Shown piece by piece: positions 11,292 to 19,488 of a stretch of DNA of 64,000 nt. The DNA lies in the NCBI RefSeq assembly GCF_001905825.1, contig NZ_LIVV01000001.1, forward strand, positions 599,299 through 663,298, given 5' to 3'. Each line of letters opens with the position of its first letter. The first letter of the stretch is position 1. Under the pieces are notes generated by a model, which was not told the DNA's origin, did no database searches, and saw nothing but the letters and a program-made list of their open reading frames with translations. Both the position numbers and the translations under genes were made by a program. This DNA comes from Streptomyces sp. CB02009 (GTDB taxonomy: Bacteria > Actinomycetota > Actinomycetes > Streptomycetales > Streptomycetaceae).

Positions 11292-12593
11292 CTAGTGGAA
11301 CTGCTCCTCCTCGGTGGAGCCGGCGAGCGCGGTCGTCGAGGAGGCCGGGTTCACGGCGGTGGACACCAGGTCGAAGTAGCCGGTGCCGACCTCGCGCTGG
11401 TGCCTGACGGCGGTGAAGCCCTGCGCCTGCGCGGCGAACTCCCGCTCCTGGAGGTCGACGTAGGCCGTCATGCCGTGTTCGGCGTAGCCGCGGGCGAGGT
11501 CGAACATGCCGTGGTTGAGGGAGTGGAAGCCGGCCAGGGTGATGAACTGGAACTTGTAGCCCATGGCGCCGAGTTCGCGCTGGAACTTGGCGATCTGGTC
11601 GTCGTCGAGCGCCGCCTTCCAGTTGAAGGACGGCGAGCAGTTGTACGCGAGCATCCGGTCCGGGTAACGGGCGTGGACGGCCTCGGCGAACTCCCGGGCC
11701 TGCGCCAGGTCGGGGGTGCCGGTCTCGACCCAGATGAGGTCGGCGTACGGGGCGTAGGCGAGGCCGCGGGCGATGACGGGCGCCATGCCGTTCCGGACGC
11801 GGTAGAAGCCCTCGGCGGTGCGCTCGCCGGTCGTGAACCGGGCGTCGCGCTCGTCGACGTCGCTGGTGAGCAGGTTGGCCGCGAGGGCGTCGGTGCGGGC
11901 GATGACCAGGGTCGGGGTGTCGGCGATGTCCGCGGCGAGGCGGGCCGCGTTGAGGGTCCGGATGTGCTGCGCGGTGGGCACGAGGACCTTGCCGCCGAGG
12001 TGGCCGCACTTCTTCTCGGAGGCCAGCTGGTCCTCGTAGTGGATGCCGGCGGCGCCCGCCGCGATCATCGCCTTGGTCAGCTCGAAGGCGTTGAGCGGAC
12101 CGCCGAAGCCGGCCTCGGCGTCGGCGACGATCGGCGCGAGCCAGTCCGTGGTGTCCGCTCCGCCCTCGGCGGTGGCGATCTGATCGGCGCGCAGCAGCGC
12201 GTTGTTGATCCGGCGGACCACCTGCGGAACGGAGTTGACGGGGTAGAGGCTCTGGTCGGGGTACGTGTGTCCGGCCTGGTTGGCGTCGGCGGCGACCTGC
12301 CAGCCCGACAGGTAGATCGCCTGGAGGCCGGCCCGGACCTGTTGCACGGCCTGCCCGCCGGTCAGCGCGCCGAGCGCGTGGACGTAGTCGAGTTCGTGCA
12401 GCTGACGCCACAGCCGCTCGGCGCCGCGCCGGGCCAGGGTGTGCTCCTCGCGGACGCTGCCCGAGAGGCGTACGACGTCCTCCGCGGTGTACGTGCGCTC
12501 GATCCCGGCCCAGCGGGGGTCCGTCGCCCAGCGCGCGGCCAGCTGCTCCGCGGCGGCCGTCGTCGTCGCTGCCGTCGTGTTCGTGTCTGCCAT
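11292..12593 (-). CDS. aceA: Isocitrate lyase
   Basis: Encodes 433 residues. It cleaves isocitrate to glyoxylate and succinate, the first step of the glyoxylate shunt used for growth on acetate or fatty acids. The signature [11 protein letters not shown] with the catalytic cysteine is at about 192-202. Other landmarks are [46 protein letters not shown] and [10 protein letters not shown]. The ATG at 12593 follows a GGAGACGG site by 12 bases; an ATG six codons upstream (12611) is possible. It is divergent from ramB, a known regulator type for this gene in Corynebacterium. Confidence 0.95.
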   Translation of the reverse strand: MADTNTTAATTTAAAEQLAARWATDPRWAGIERTYTAEDVVRLSGSVREEHTLARRGAERLWRQLHELDYVHALGALTGGQAVQQVRAGLQAIYLSGWQVAADANQAGHTYPDQSLYPVNSVPQVVRRINNALLRADQIATAEGGADTTDWLAPIVADAEAGFGGPLNAFELTKAMIAAGAAGIHYEDQLASEKKCGHLGGKVLVPTAQHIRTLNAARLAADIADTPTLVIARTDALAANLLTSDVDERDARFTTGERTAEGFYRVRNGMAPVIARGLAYAPYADLIWVETGTPDLAQAREFAEAVHARYPDRMLAYNCSPSFNWKAALDDDQIAKFQRELGAMGYKFQFITLAGFHSLNHGMFDLARGYAEHGMTAYVDLQEREFAAQAQGFTAVRHQREVGTGYFDLVSTAVNPASSTTALAGSTEEEQFH

Positions 12594-12960
12594 GACCGTC
12601 ACCGTCTCCATGAGTCGTTCGAGCGGGCCGTGCACATCAAAGGGTGCAAAGACCTGGCACTCTGTGCCGTCATTCAGGGTGCGGCCCGCCGTCCTGCGTG
12701 GAACGAACTGAGCAATCGTGCCGAATCACCGACGGATACCTGCCGGGATCACCGACGTCAGGGCGTGAGTCGTGCCCGGTGGTACCGCCTGCGCCGACGG
12801 GATCGGCGGGCCGCAGGACGACTCTCCCAATGACACTCGGTGCCATCAAGGGGGGACGTCTGCCAACTTCTGCGCATCTTCCGGCGTCGATCTGCCAAGT
12901 CTGCGAAGGGTGCCCCGCAGGGATTCCGGCGTAGTGTGAGGCGGGAACCGAGGGGGTCGG
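12594..12960. promoter_or_regulatory. aceA-ramB divergent control region
   Basis: This 367-base gap holds three similar sites. TGCAAAGACCTGGCA lies at 12645-12659 near aceA. Two copies lie near ramB at 12859-12876 and 12891-12907 (TCTGCCAACTTCTGCGCA, TCTGCCAAGTCTGCGAA), spaced 32 bases start to start, about three helical turns. On the opposite strand the ramB-proximal sites read AGA(A/C)-TTGGCA, close to the AGACCTGGCA of the aceA-proximal site. They are candidate operators for the adjacent RamB-type regulator. Confidence 0.5.
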
Positions 12961-14376
12961 GTGAGCAAGACGTATGCGGGTGCGCGGCTGCGGAGGCTGC
13001 GTGAGGAGCGGCGGATGAGCCAGGCGGAACTGGCCCGCGTCCTGGCCATCTCGCCCAGCTATCTGAACCAGATGGAGCACGACTCGCGCCCGCTGACCGT
13101 GCCGGTCCTGCTGCGGCTGACCGAGGCCTTCGGTGTCGATCCCGGCTTCTTCTCGGAGCGCGACACCAGCCGCCTGGTCGCGGACCTGCGCGAGGCGCTG
13201 GCCGGCGAGGTCGCCGAGGCCCGCGTCTCGGCCACCGACCTGGCCGAGCTCGCCTCCCGCATGCCGGCCGTCGCCCAGGTCCTGCTCGATCTCGGCCGCC
13301 GCGGGCAGCGGCTCGCCGAGGGCCTGGCCGGGGTGGCGGACGGCCGGGACGGGGACCGGGGCGGTCCCCTCTCGCCGCACGAGGAGATCCGCGAGTTCTT
13401 CTACCGCCGCCGGAACTACCTCCACGAGATGGACCTCGCCGCCGAGGAACTGGCCCTCGGCATCGGCATCCGGCCCGGAGCGGTCGTCCACGCCCTCTCC
13501 ACCCGGCTCGCGGACCGGCACGGCGTACGGGTGGCCGGGGATTCCGCGGCCGGATCCGAGCGGCTCCACCACTACGACGGAACCGGGCGCGTGCTCCACC
13601 TCTCCGCCCGGCTGCGGCCCGGCCAGCAGGCCTTCCGGATGGCCACACAGCTGGCGCTCCTGGAGTACGGGGACGAACTCGACCGGCTGGCCGCCGAGGA
13701 CTTCCCGGTCGGTTCCACCCCGCACGGCCTGGCCCGGATCGGCATCGCCAACTACTTCGCCGCCGCGCTGATCCTCCCGTACCGCGCCTTCCACACGGCG
13801 GCGGAGGAGTTCCGCTACGACATCGAACGGCTCATCGACCACGTCGGTCTGGGCTACGAGACGGTCTGCCACCGGCTGAGCACCCTCCAACGCCCCAGGC
13901 TGCGCGGGGTCCCCTTCTCCTTCGTCCGCGTCGACCGGGCGGGGAACATGTCCAAGCGGCAGTCCGCGACCGGATTCCACTTCTCCCGCGTCGGCGGCAC
14001 CTGCCCGCTGTGGAACGTGTACGAGGCCTTCGCGTCGCCCGGCCGGATCCACGTCCAGGTCGCCGCCATGCCCGACGGGCAGCGCTACCTGTGGACGGCC
14101 CGAGCGGTCACCCGGCACCGGGGCGGCTGGGGCGAGCCCGGCAAGACCTTCGCGATCGGCCTCGGCTGCGAGATCCGGCACGCCTCCCGGCTGGTCTACT
14201 CGGACGGTATCGACCTCGACAACGCCGGGGCGGCCACCCCGATCGGCATGGGGTGCCGGCTCTGCGAGCGCCTCGACTGCCCGCAGCGCGCGGTCCCGCC
14301 CCTGGGCCGGCCGCTCGCCGTGGACGAGAACACCAGCACGTTCGTGCCGTACCGGGTCGCCGACGACCGGGCGTGA
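12961..14376 (+). CDS. ramB: RamB-type XRE regulator (short-chain fatty acyl regulator family)
   Basis: Encodes 471 residues. An N-terminal XRE helix-turn-helix (about 5-62, with RRLREERRMSQAELARVL and SPSYLNQMEHDSRPLTVPV) is followed by an IrrE-like middle region and a C-terminal domain with clustered cysteines (MGCRLCERLDCPQRAVPPL, about 425-443). In Corynebacterium, RamB controls acetate genes including aceA and aceB. Here the gene is divergent from aceA, and repeated candidate sites lie between them. Starts at GTG 12961 after a GAGGGGG site. Confidence 0.88.
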   Translation: MSKTYAGARLRRLREERRMSQAELARVLAISPSYLNQMEHDSRPLTVPVLLRLTEAFGVDPGFFSERDTSRLVADLREALAGEVAEARVSATDLAELASRMPAVAQVLLDLGRRGQRLAEGLAGVADGRDGDRGGPLSPHEEIREFFYRRRNYLHEMDLAAEELALGIGIRPGAVVHALSTRLADRHGVRVAGDSAAGSERLHHYDGTGRVLHLSARLRPGQQAFRMATQLALLEYGDELDRLAAEDFPVGSTPHGLARIGIANYFAAALILPYRAFHTAAEEFRYDIERLIDHVGLGYETVCHRLSTLQRPRLRGVPFSFVRVDRAGNMSKRQSATGFHFSRVGGTCPLWNVYEAFASPGRIHVQVAAMPDGQRYLWTARAVTRHRGGWGEPGKTFAIGLGCEIRHASRLVYSDGIDLDNAGAATPIGMGCRLCERLDCPQRAVPPLGRPLAVDENTSTFVPYRVADDRA

Positions 14377-14386
14377 GGCCCCGGCT

Positions 14387-15154
14387 TCAGACGGGCGGCA
14401 CGAGATCGCTCTCGCTGACCGTGTACGTCAGCGGGGGGTACACGAAGTCCCGTTCGTCGTTCTCGCGGCGCCTCAGCCGGTAGAACTCGCGCCGCTGCTC
14501 CTCGTCGGCCGCCACGAGGCGTTCGCCCCAAGGGAGTCGGGCCTGTCCGTCGCGAAACCGCAGCAGGGTCCTCGAGGTGCGGAAGGTCACGCCCAACCAC
14601 TCGTTGTCCGCCGCCGGGACGGGCTTCTCCAGCACGATCCTGTGCCGCAGCCGCCGGTTCGCCTCGACGGAGAACACGACGACGCTGTGGTGGGCGAGCG
14701 GGACCTCGAACGTCTCGCCCGCGGTCCCCTTCGAGGCGAAGAGCAGCTTCCGCGGCGGGCCCGCTTCGGGGTGCCGGTAGCAGGAGAAGACCGCGATGAA
14801 CGAGTCGTCGGCCAGATCGAGGGCCTGGTCGGAATGGGCGCCCATGGTGGTGTAGGCGTTCGTGTACGTCTCGAGGAGGGCGTTGTTGAAGCCGACGGGG
14901 AGCGCCGCACGCTCCTGGATCTGCCGCGCCAGTCGTTCGTGCACCGCCCGGAAGCGCTGCGTCGGGCTGCCGTAGCGCGTCGTCGTCCGTACGAGCGGCA
15001 CACCGTCCGCCTCGTCGGCCCGGGTGAGCGTGGCGCCCCGGCGGCCCTTCCCCACGTCCTCCAGGGAGGCCGACGCGGACAGCTCGGCGAACAGGTCGCC
15101 GCCGGGAACGGCGTAGGTGCGGATCTCGTCCGAAAGCCTAGGCGCGGGGGGCAC
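14387..15154 (-). CDS. AlkB-like 2-oxoglutarate/Fe(II) oxygenase, downstream member of a pair
   Basis: Encodes 255 residues. The core resembles an AlkB-type double-stranded beta-helix. YTNAYTTMGAHSDQAL carries the Fe ligands H-x-D; a strand pattern ends in SVVVFSVEANRRLRHRI with the distal His; and EWLGVTFRTSRTLLRF carries the Arg expected to bind 2-oxoglutarate. The substrate (nucleic acid, protein or small molecule) cannot be told. The GTG at 15154 follows GGGAG, and the gene overlaps its upstream neighbour by 17 bases. The two proteins share the same core pattern and look like diverged paralogues. Confidence 0.6.
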   Translation of the reverse strand: MPPAPRLSDEIRTYAVPGGDLFAELSASASLEDVGKGRRGATLTRADEADGVPLVRTTTRYGSPTQRFRAVHERLARQIQERAALPVGFNNALLETYTNAYTTMGAHSDQALDLADDSFIAVFSCYRHPEAGPPRKLLFASKGTAGETFEVPLAHHSVVVFSVEANRRLRHRIVLEKPVPAADNEWLGVTFRTSRTLLRFRDGQARLPWGERLVAADEEQRREFYRLRRRENDERDFVYPPLTYTVSESDLVPPV

Positions 15155-16391
15155 GATAGTCTCCCGTGTTCATGCTGAAGAGGAACCTGTCGCCGTAGTC
15201 GACGAAGGACGAGGTGCTGTTCTCCTCGGCGTACAGTCTCCGCAGCTCGTTCATGCCGTCCTCCGTCGGAGGCTCCATCGGCACCAGGTCTCCGCCCGCC
15301 GCGAGGAACGTGTGCCCGTTCCGGTGGACGGCTTCGGTGCTCGAACAGCGCACCACGTATCCCAGCCGCGTCGGGAGCAGCTCGGCGTCCAGCGACGAGG
15401 GCCGGATCTCGTGCGTGTAGTAGCGGTTGGTGGACAGCGGCATGAAGAAGACGGAGCCGGGGTACAGCGTGACGGTGAACCGGGACGGGAGCGCCGACGC
15501 GGCCCCGTCGTGCTCCGAGGCCGGCTCCTTGAGGCGGAAGCGGAGCCGGGTGAGTCCGCTGACGCCCTTCACGCCGTGGTCGAAGGGGTCGTCGGCCAGC
15601 GGGTGCAGCCTGTCGAGACCGTCGTAGAACGTGCAGAAGGCCATGACGCCGTTGACGGGCATGTCCTTGGTCTTGTCGGCGTGGGCCGAGATCCTGGCCT
15701 TGGACTGCCTGCGCTCCGCCGTGGCACCGGTGTTGTGGTAGATCTGGGCGAGGACGTGATTGAGCGGTGCCTGGTTCCGGAAGACGGCGGAGGCCTCGCG
15801 GTTCAGCTCCTCGACGATGTCCGTGTCCGTCGGGCGGAAGGTCTCGGTCGGCCCCGAGAAGTTCGTGGAGCACCGGAGCAGGCGGAAACGCAGGGCGTCG
15901 CCGTCCCGGGTGACGGGGGTCAGATAGATCCCGCTGCGATGCGCCGTTCCGGGCTTGGTGGACTCCGTCAGGGACTGGAAGGCGTGCTCCGCGCCGATCC
16001 GTCCGAAGTGATCGGCGTCGGGCTCGAAGAAGCGGCGGTAGTACACGCCGGCGCCGTGCACGCGGACGGGCACACGGCCGAGGCCGATGACCGTGCACGG
16101 TGCGTCGACGTTCCCGTGGTCTCCGTGCGCGAGCTCCCGGATGAGGAACACCCGTGCCGCCGAACGAAGTTGACCGCTGGTCGCCGAATCGATCCCTGAC
16201 AGGTCGCCGCACAGGTAGACGCTCTTCCCCGCGAGGGCCTGCGGAGCGGAGGCCAGGGCCTCCGGTGTGATCGTGGATCCGAAGAAGTCCCTGACCAGGG
16301 GATGGTCCCGCAGGGTGGAAGGGGCGACGAGGATGTTGCCCGCATCCGCGATGCGGGCCTCCGCCGCTGTCGGATCTGCCGTGTACGTCAC
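15138..16391 (-). CDS. 2-oxoglutarate/Fe(II) oxygenase-like protein with extra N-terminal domain
   Basis: Encodes 417 residues. An unassigned N-terminal region of about 190 residues precedes an oxygenase-like core. The core has ARISAHADKTKDMPVNGVM (H-x-D), GSVFFMPLSTNRYYTHEIRP (distal His) and RLGYVVRCSSTEAV (candidate Arg). The order matches the 255-residue protein encoded downstream in overlapping frame, so the two may work as a heteromer or in consecutive steps. GTG at 16391 is the likely start, with a weak ribosome site. I do not recognise a characterised homologue. Confidence 0.5.
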   Translation of the reverse strand: MTYTADPTAAEARIADAGNILVAPSTLRDHPLVRDFFGSTITPEALASAPQALAGKSVYLCGDLSGIDSATSGQLRSAARVFLIRELAHGDHGNVDAPCTVIGLGRVPVRVHGAGVYYRRFFEPDADHFGRIGAEHAFQSLTESTKPGTAHRSGIYLTPVTRDGDALRFRLLRCSTNFSGPTETFRPTDTDIVEELNREASAVFRNQAPLNHVLAQIYHNTGATAERRQSKARISAHADKTKDMPVNGVMAFCTFYDGLDRLHPLADDPFDHGVKGVSGLTRLRFRLKEPASEHDGAASALPSRFTVTLYPGSVFFMPLSTNRYYTHEIRPSSLDAELLPTRLGYVVRCSSTEAVHRNGHTFLAAGGDLVPMEPPTEDGMNELRRLYAEENSTSSFVDYGDRFLFSMNTGDYRAPRA

Positions 16392-16476
16392 ACCGTGCCC
16401 GCCGTTCGAACGCTGCCGTCAACCTCCGGACGGTACTGCGTCGTCCGCGGCGATCACAACGCGGTTCCGCGGTGCG

Positions 16477-16527
16477 GCGACGGCGGGGCCCCCGATCGTG
16501 CACTGCTGTCGGGCGCCCCGCCGTCGC
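16477..16527 (-). terminator. Hairpin downstream of the snapalysin gene
   Basis: Arms GCGACGGCGGGGC (16477-16489) and GCCCCGCCGTCGC (16515-16527) pair perfectly. The 25-base loop contains a further small inverted repeat (CCCGA/TCGGG). It lies 21 bases past the stop. Confidence 0.65.
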
Positions 16528-16547
16528 CGTTCGGGGGAGAGCGGACC

Positions 16548-17141
16548 TTACGGGGCGTCCACCAGGACGCGGCCGTCGGTGGCGACGAGCGAGGCGGCAC
16601 CGGCGGCGTAGGCGGACTCCACCCGGGCCTGTTCGGCCGCGTTGGGGATCGCGTTCACGCACGCCGTACCCGCGCTCGACCCCGACATCAGCTGCGAGCA
16701 CGGTCCGGGCTTCGTGTCGGGGAGGCCCAGGCTGTGGCCGAGTTCATGGGCGGCGATACGGGTCTTGTCGTAGCCCTGGCTCACGGCCTGGCTCCCGAGT
16801 TCGACCCGGACCTGTCGGCCGGGGCGGACGGGCCCGAGCGTGGCCTGGGGCCAGCCGGTGGTCGCCACGATCACGATCTCCGCCCGGGTGCCCGGCGCTG
16901 CCTCGACCAGCTTGACGTTGTCGACGTTCGCGTTCCACGAGGCGACGCCGGCGGCGATGGCCGCCTCCCAGCCTCCGGCCCGGCTGTCGTCGTAGCGAAG
17001 TGTCACCACGGCCGCCGCGCTCGCCGTGGCCGACGGCTCCGCCGCGGGCGTGGGTGCGGCGTTCGCCGTCGTGGCCGTTGCCGTGGCGAGGACGATCGTG
17101 AAGCCGACGGTGGCCGTCCTCAGCCATGTGTAGAGCGACAT
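16548..17141 (-). CDS. snpA: Snapalysin-type secreted metalloprotease (M7)
   Basis: Encodes 197 residues. A signal peptide (about 1-28, ending TANAA) is followed by a short pro-region and a small catalytic domain. The zinc site HELGHSLGLPD (H132, E133, H136, D142) is the M7 signature, with Asp as third ligand. C148 and C161 probably form a disulfide. Snapalysins are small neutral proteases exported by Streptomyces. The known snpA genes sit beside a divergent LysR activator gene; none is present here. A perfect inverted repeat at 17294-17323 lies about 150 bases upstream. Confidence 0.9.
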   Translation of the reverse strand: MSLYTWLRTATVGFTIVLATATATTANAAPTPAAEPSATASAAAVVTLRYDDSRAGGWEAAIAAGVASWNANVDNVKLVEAAPGTRAEIVIVATTGWPQATLGPVRPGRQVRVELGSQAVSQGYDKTRIAAHELGHSLGLPDTKPGPCSQLMSGSSAGTACVNAIPNAAEQARVESAYAAGAASLVATDGRVLVDAP

Positions 17142-17293
17142 GCTGCTCCTTCACTCGTGGGGGGACTCGGAACCCGGCGGAACCGAGAGTGCGGGAGGAG
17201 CGGCGCTGGTGCGGGTCGGCCTGGGTAGGGCCGGACCGCCGATCCTCCGGGGCCCTCCGACGGTATGCGCAGACGACCAGATAAGTCATGCAC

Positions 17294-17323
17294 CTGACAG
17301 GCCAACTTCTGTCAACCTGTCAG
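17294..17323. promoter_or_regulatory. Inverted repeat upstream of the snapalysin gene
   Basis: CTGACAGG (17294-17301) and CCTGTCAG (17316-17323) form a perfect 8-bp inverted repeat with 14 bases between arms. On the minus strand it contains a TTGACA hexamer. A candidate activator or repressor site. Confidence 0.5.
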
Positions 17324-17362
17324 TCTCAAAGGTGAGTTGAGATTCCAGGGTGCACGCGCGGA

Positions 17363-17403
17363 CGACGGAGGGCCCGAACTCGTCGAGTTCGGGCCCTCCG
17401 TCG
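17363..17403 (-). terminator. Strong terminator hairpin after the PRC-barrel gene
   Basis: A perfect 19-bp stem with a 3-base GTC loop (core GGAGGGCCCGAACTC at 17367-17381). It begins 10 bases past the stop of the leftward PRC-barrel gene. Confidence 0.85.
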
Positions 17404-17413
17404 CGCGGGGGTG

Positions 17414-17782
17414 TCAGACCAGGCGGTTGCCGAAGGGGCCGCCCAGCAAGTAGTACGCGCCCAGCTCCTGGCGGTAGGCGGGGTCGTCCAGGTGCGTGTC
17501 GCGGTGGAACTCGGGAGCGTCCTTGATCTGCTCCTTGGTCCCGTCGACGAAGACCTTCCGCTCCTCCAGGTCGACGCGGACGACGGTGCCGGCCGGCAGC
17601 AGGACTTCCTTGCCGAAGATCCAGGGGCCGGTGTCCACGACCAGATAGGCGTCATCGACCTCGTCGGAGTGCTTGTCGACCTTCCCGATACTGCCGTTGG
17701 TCGCCTCGACCTTGTAGCCGGTCAGATCGGTCCCGGCCAGGTGGCCAGCGGTCGACTTGTAGCTCCAGATGTGCTCGGTCAC
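17414..17782 (-). CDS. PRC-barrel domain protein
   Basis: Encodes 122 residues. Residues 20-75 (GTDLTGYKVEATNGSIGKVD, DAYLVVDTGPWIFGKEVLLP, AGTVVRVDLEERKVFV) form a PRC-barrel domain, a small beta barrel found in stress and RNA-metabolism proteins. The C-terminal tail ends YYLLGGPFGNRLV. Starts at GTG 17782 after GGAGGAG. It opens a group of small stress-type proteins. The exact role is unknown. Confidence 0.85.
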   Translation of the reverse strand: MTEHIWSYKSTAGHLAGTDLTGYKVEATNGSIGKVDKHSDEVDDAYLVVDTGPWIFGKEVLLPAGTVVRVDLEERKVFVDGTKEQIKDAPEFHRDTHLDDPAYRQELGAYYLLGGPFGNRLV

Positions 17783-17843
17783 GCGAAAACAACTCCTCCG
17801 GTAGGCAGAGGACGGCGTGCGATTCCCCGCCGTACTCCCTTTC

Positions 17844-17871
17844 CGTGCTTCGTGCTTCGTGCTTCGTGCTC
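17844..17871. repeat. Heptanucleotide tandem repeat (CGTGCTT)
   Basis: Three perfect CGTGCTT units and one CGTGCTC, followed to about 17935 by degenerate relatives (TGCGCTCCGTGCTCC and similar). It lies upstream of the PRC-barrel gene and is noticeably less GC-rich than its surroundings. Confidence 0.85.
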
Positions 17872-18007
17872 TGCGCGATGTGCTTTGCGCTCCGTGCTCC
17901 ACGCGCTGCGCTTCGTACGTCGTTCCTTCGTGCGTGGCGGGTTGCGTACCCGTCCGTACTCCGCCTGCCCCGGCCCCGGCCACCCATGCCCCCGATCACC
18001 CACGGGG

Positions 18008-18832
18008 TCACTTCCGCCGGTTCGTCCTCCGTGCCACCCGGGGCAGCTCGTCGTCGAACAGCCGGCCCGCCAGCGCGCCGCCGAACACCACCACGCCCAC
18101 CGCGACGAGCCAGGTCTCGATCACCAGGAACGCGCCGAACGGCCCGTAGCTGACGGCGCTCGACGCGATCAGAGGGGAGAAGACGAGATGGGAGAACACC
18201 CTCAGCCCCAGCAGTCCGAGCACGGTGGCCACCGCACCGGGCAGCAGCGCCGTCCACCCGACCCTGCCCCCGAGCAGCAGGCGCTGCGACCACCAGAAGA
18301 ACAGGATGCCGCTGAGCAGGGAGACTGCGCCGCCGGTCGGGCCCCGGCGCCAGAAGGCGGCGACGGCGAGCAGATACAGGACCCCCAGGAGGACGGCCAG
18401 CCACAGCACATGCCGCCATCTGGCCCGCCAGCGCGCCGGGGGCAGGTCCCAGACCTTCTCGTAGCCGCTCTGCACCACGGTGCCGAACGAGAGGCCGAAC
18501 ACCGCGAGCAGAGTGAGACCGAACGCCGTCGTGGTCCGGCGCACCTGACCGGGGAGCGCGAACAGCCGCTCGATCTCCATCCTGGCGGGCTCCGAGACCC
18601 CGAGCGCGTCACCGAGCCACTGCGCGAATCCCTTGCCGCTGCCCGCCCCGGCCGCGGACACGACGATCAACAGCGGGATCAGGGTGAGGAACCCCAGCGC
18701 CGCGAACCCCAGCGCACGCTGCCACAGGTCGAGTTCGCTGACCGGACCCCACCGGTGCCCGGCGCGCACGCGGCGGATCCCGCTTCGTATCCGCTCGAAC
18801 GCAGAACGGCGCCCGGCGGGACGGCCGTTCAT
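18008..18832 (-). CDS. YihY/BrkB-family inner-membrane protein
   Basis: Encodes 274 residues with about six membrane segments, beginning with FAALGFLTLIPLLIVVSAA and including VLWLAVLLGVLYLLAVAAFW. The family was once called ribonuclease BN by mistake; its function remains unclear. A basic cytoplasmic N-terminus and a C-terminal RRTNRRK tail frame the membrane part. It lies between the PRC-barrel and DUF6131 genes, all leftward. Confidence 0.82.
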   Translation of the reverse strand: MNGRPAGRRSAFERIRSGIRRVRAGHRWGPVSELDLWQRALGFAALGFLTLIPLLIVVSAAGAGSGKGFAQWLGDALGVSEPARMEIERLFALPGQVRRTTTAFGLTLLAVFGLSFGTVVQSGYEKVWDLPPARWRARWRHVLWLAVLLGVLYLLAVAAFWRRGPTGGAVSLLSGILFFWWSQRLLLGGRVGWTALLPGAVATVLGLLGLRVFSHLVFSPLIASSAVSYGPFGAFLVIETWLVAVGVVVFGGALAGRLFDDELPRVARRTNRRK

Positions 18833-18889
18833 CAGCTGTCCCGCGCGCGAGCCGTTCCCGGCACCATCAGTCTGCGGGCGGGATCGGCG

Positions 18890-19045
18890 TCACCAGTAGT
18901 GGCGCCGGCCTCCCACCGCGTGGCCGGCGGCTCCGAGGACCCACAGGACGGCGCCGATGAGAAGCAGGACGAGCCCGATGGTCCACAGGATGGAGATTCC
19001 GGTGACGAAACCTATGACGAGCAGAATGACTCCGACAAGGATCAT
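18890..19045 (-). CDS. DUF6131-type small membrane protein
   Basis: Encodes 51 residues: two short hydrophobic segments (VGVILLVIGFVTGISILWTI and GLVLLLIGAVLWVLGAAGHA) and the tail GGRRHYW. This matches the small actinobacterial DUF6131 family as I remember it. The ATG at 19045 follows GAGCGAGG. Function unknown. It is leftward, like its stress-type neighbours. Confidence 0.75.
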   Translation of the reverse strand: MILVGVILLVIGFVTGISILWTIGLVLLLIGAVLWVLGAAGHAVGGRRHYW

Positions 19046-19058
19046 GATGTGCCTCGCT

Positions 19059-19110
19059 CTCTGGAGGTGAGCCATGTGCGTGACGCTCTGGAAGTGGGCC
19101 GTGTGTGACG
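19059..19110. repeat. 27-bp tandem duplication upstream of DUF6131
   Basis: Unit 1 (19059-19085) and unit 2 (19086-19110) share CTCTGGA, GTG-GCC and GTG-TGACG. The duplication includes the leader immediately before the start codon. Confidence 0.7.
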
Positions 19111-19273
19111 CTCCGGGGGCGGCGCCTGCCCGGGCCCCTCTGCCGATGCGCGGGCCGAGGGCGGGCCGGGGACCGGGGGCCTTGTCCGAACCCGCCCTGT
19201 ACCGCGGTTGGCGCGGCACCGCCCGTGCTCCGCACTGCCGGTGTCCCGCACCGCGGGTGGTCGAACGGCGGTG

Positions 19274-19447
19274 CTAGTCCTTCGTCGTGTCCTTGATCTT
19301 CTCCTTGGCCTGCCGAGCGTCCCCCTTCATCTGCTCGGCGCGGCCCTTCGCCGTGAGGCGCTCGTTCCCGACGGCCCGGCCGGCCGCTTCCTGGACCTTG
19401 CCCTTGGCCTGTTCCTTCTTGGCCTTCATCTTCTCCTCGCCCGACAC
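19274..19447 (-). CDS. CsbD-family stress protein
   Basis: Encodes 57 residues, very hydrophilic and helical, with the family pattern KAKKEQAKGKVQEAAGRAVG, GNERLTAKGRAEQMKGD and ARQAKEKIKD. CsbD proteins are induced by general stress in Bacillus; the molecular role is unknown. The GTG at 19447 follows GAGAGGAG; an internal ATG six codons later is possible. Confidence 0.85.
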   Translation of the reverse strand: MSGEEKMKAKKEQAKGKVQEAAGRAVGNERLTAKGRAEQMKGDARQAKEKIKDTTKD

Positions 19448-19488
19448 GGTCGTGCTCCTCTCCTGCGCGGTCCTCTGATGTATCGCGG

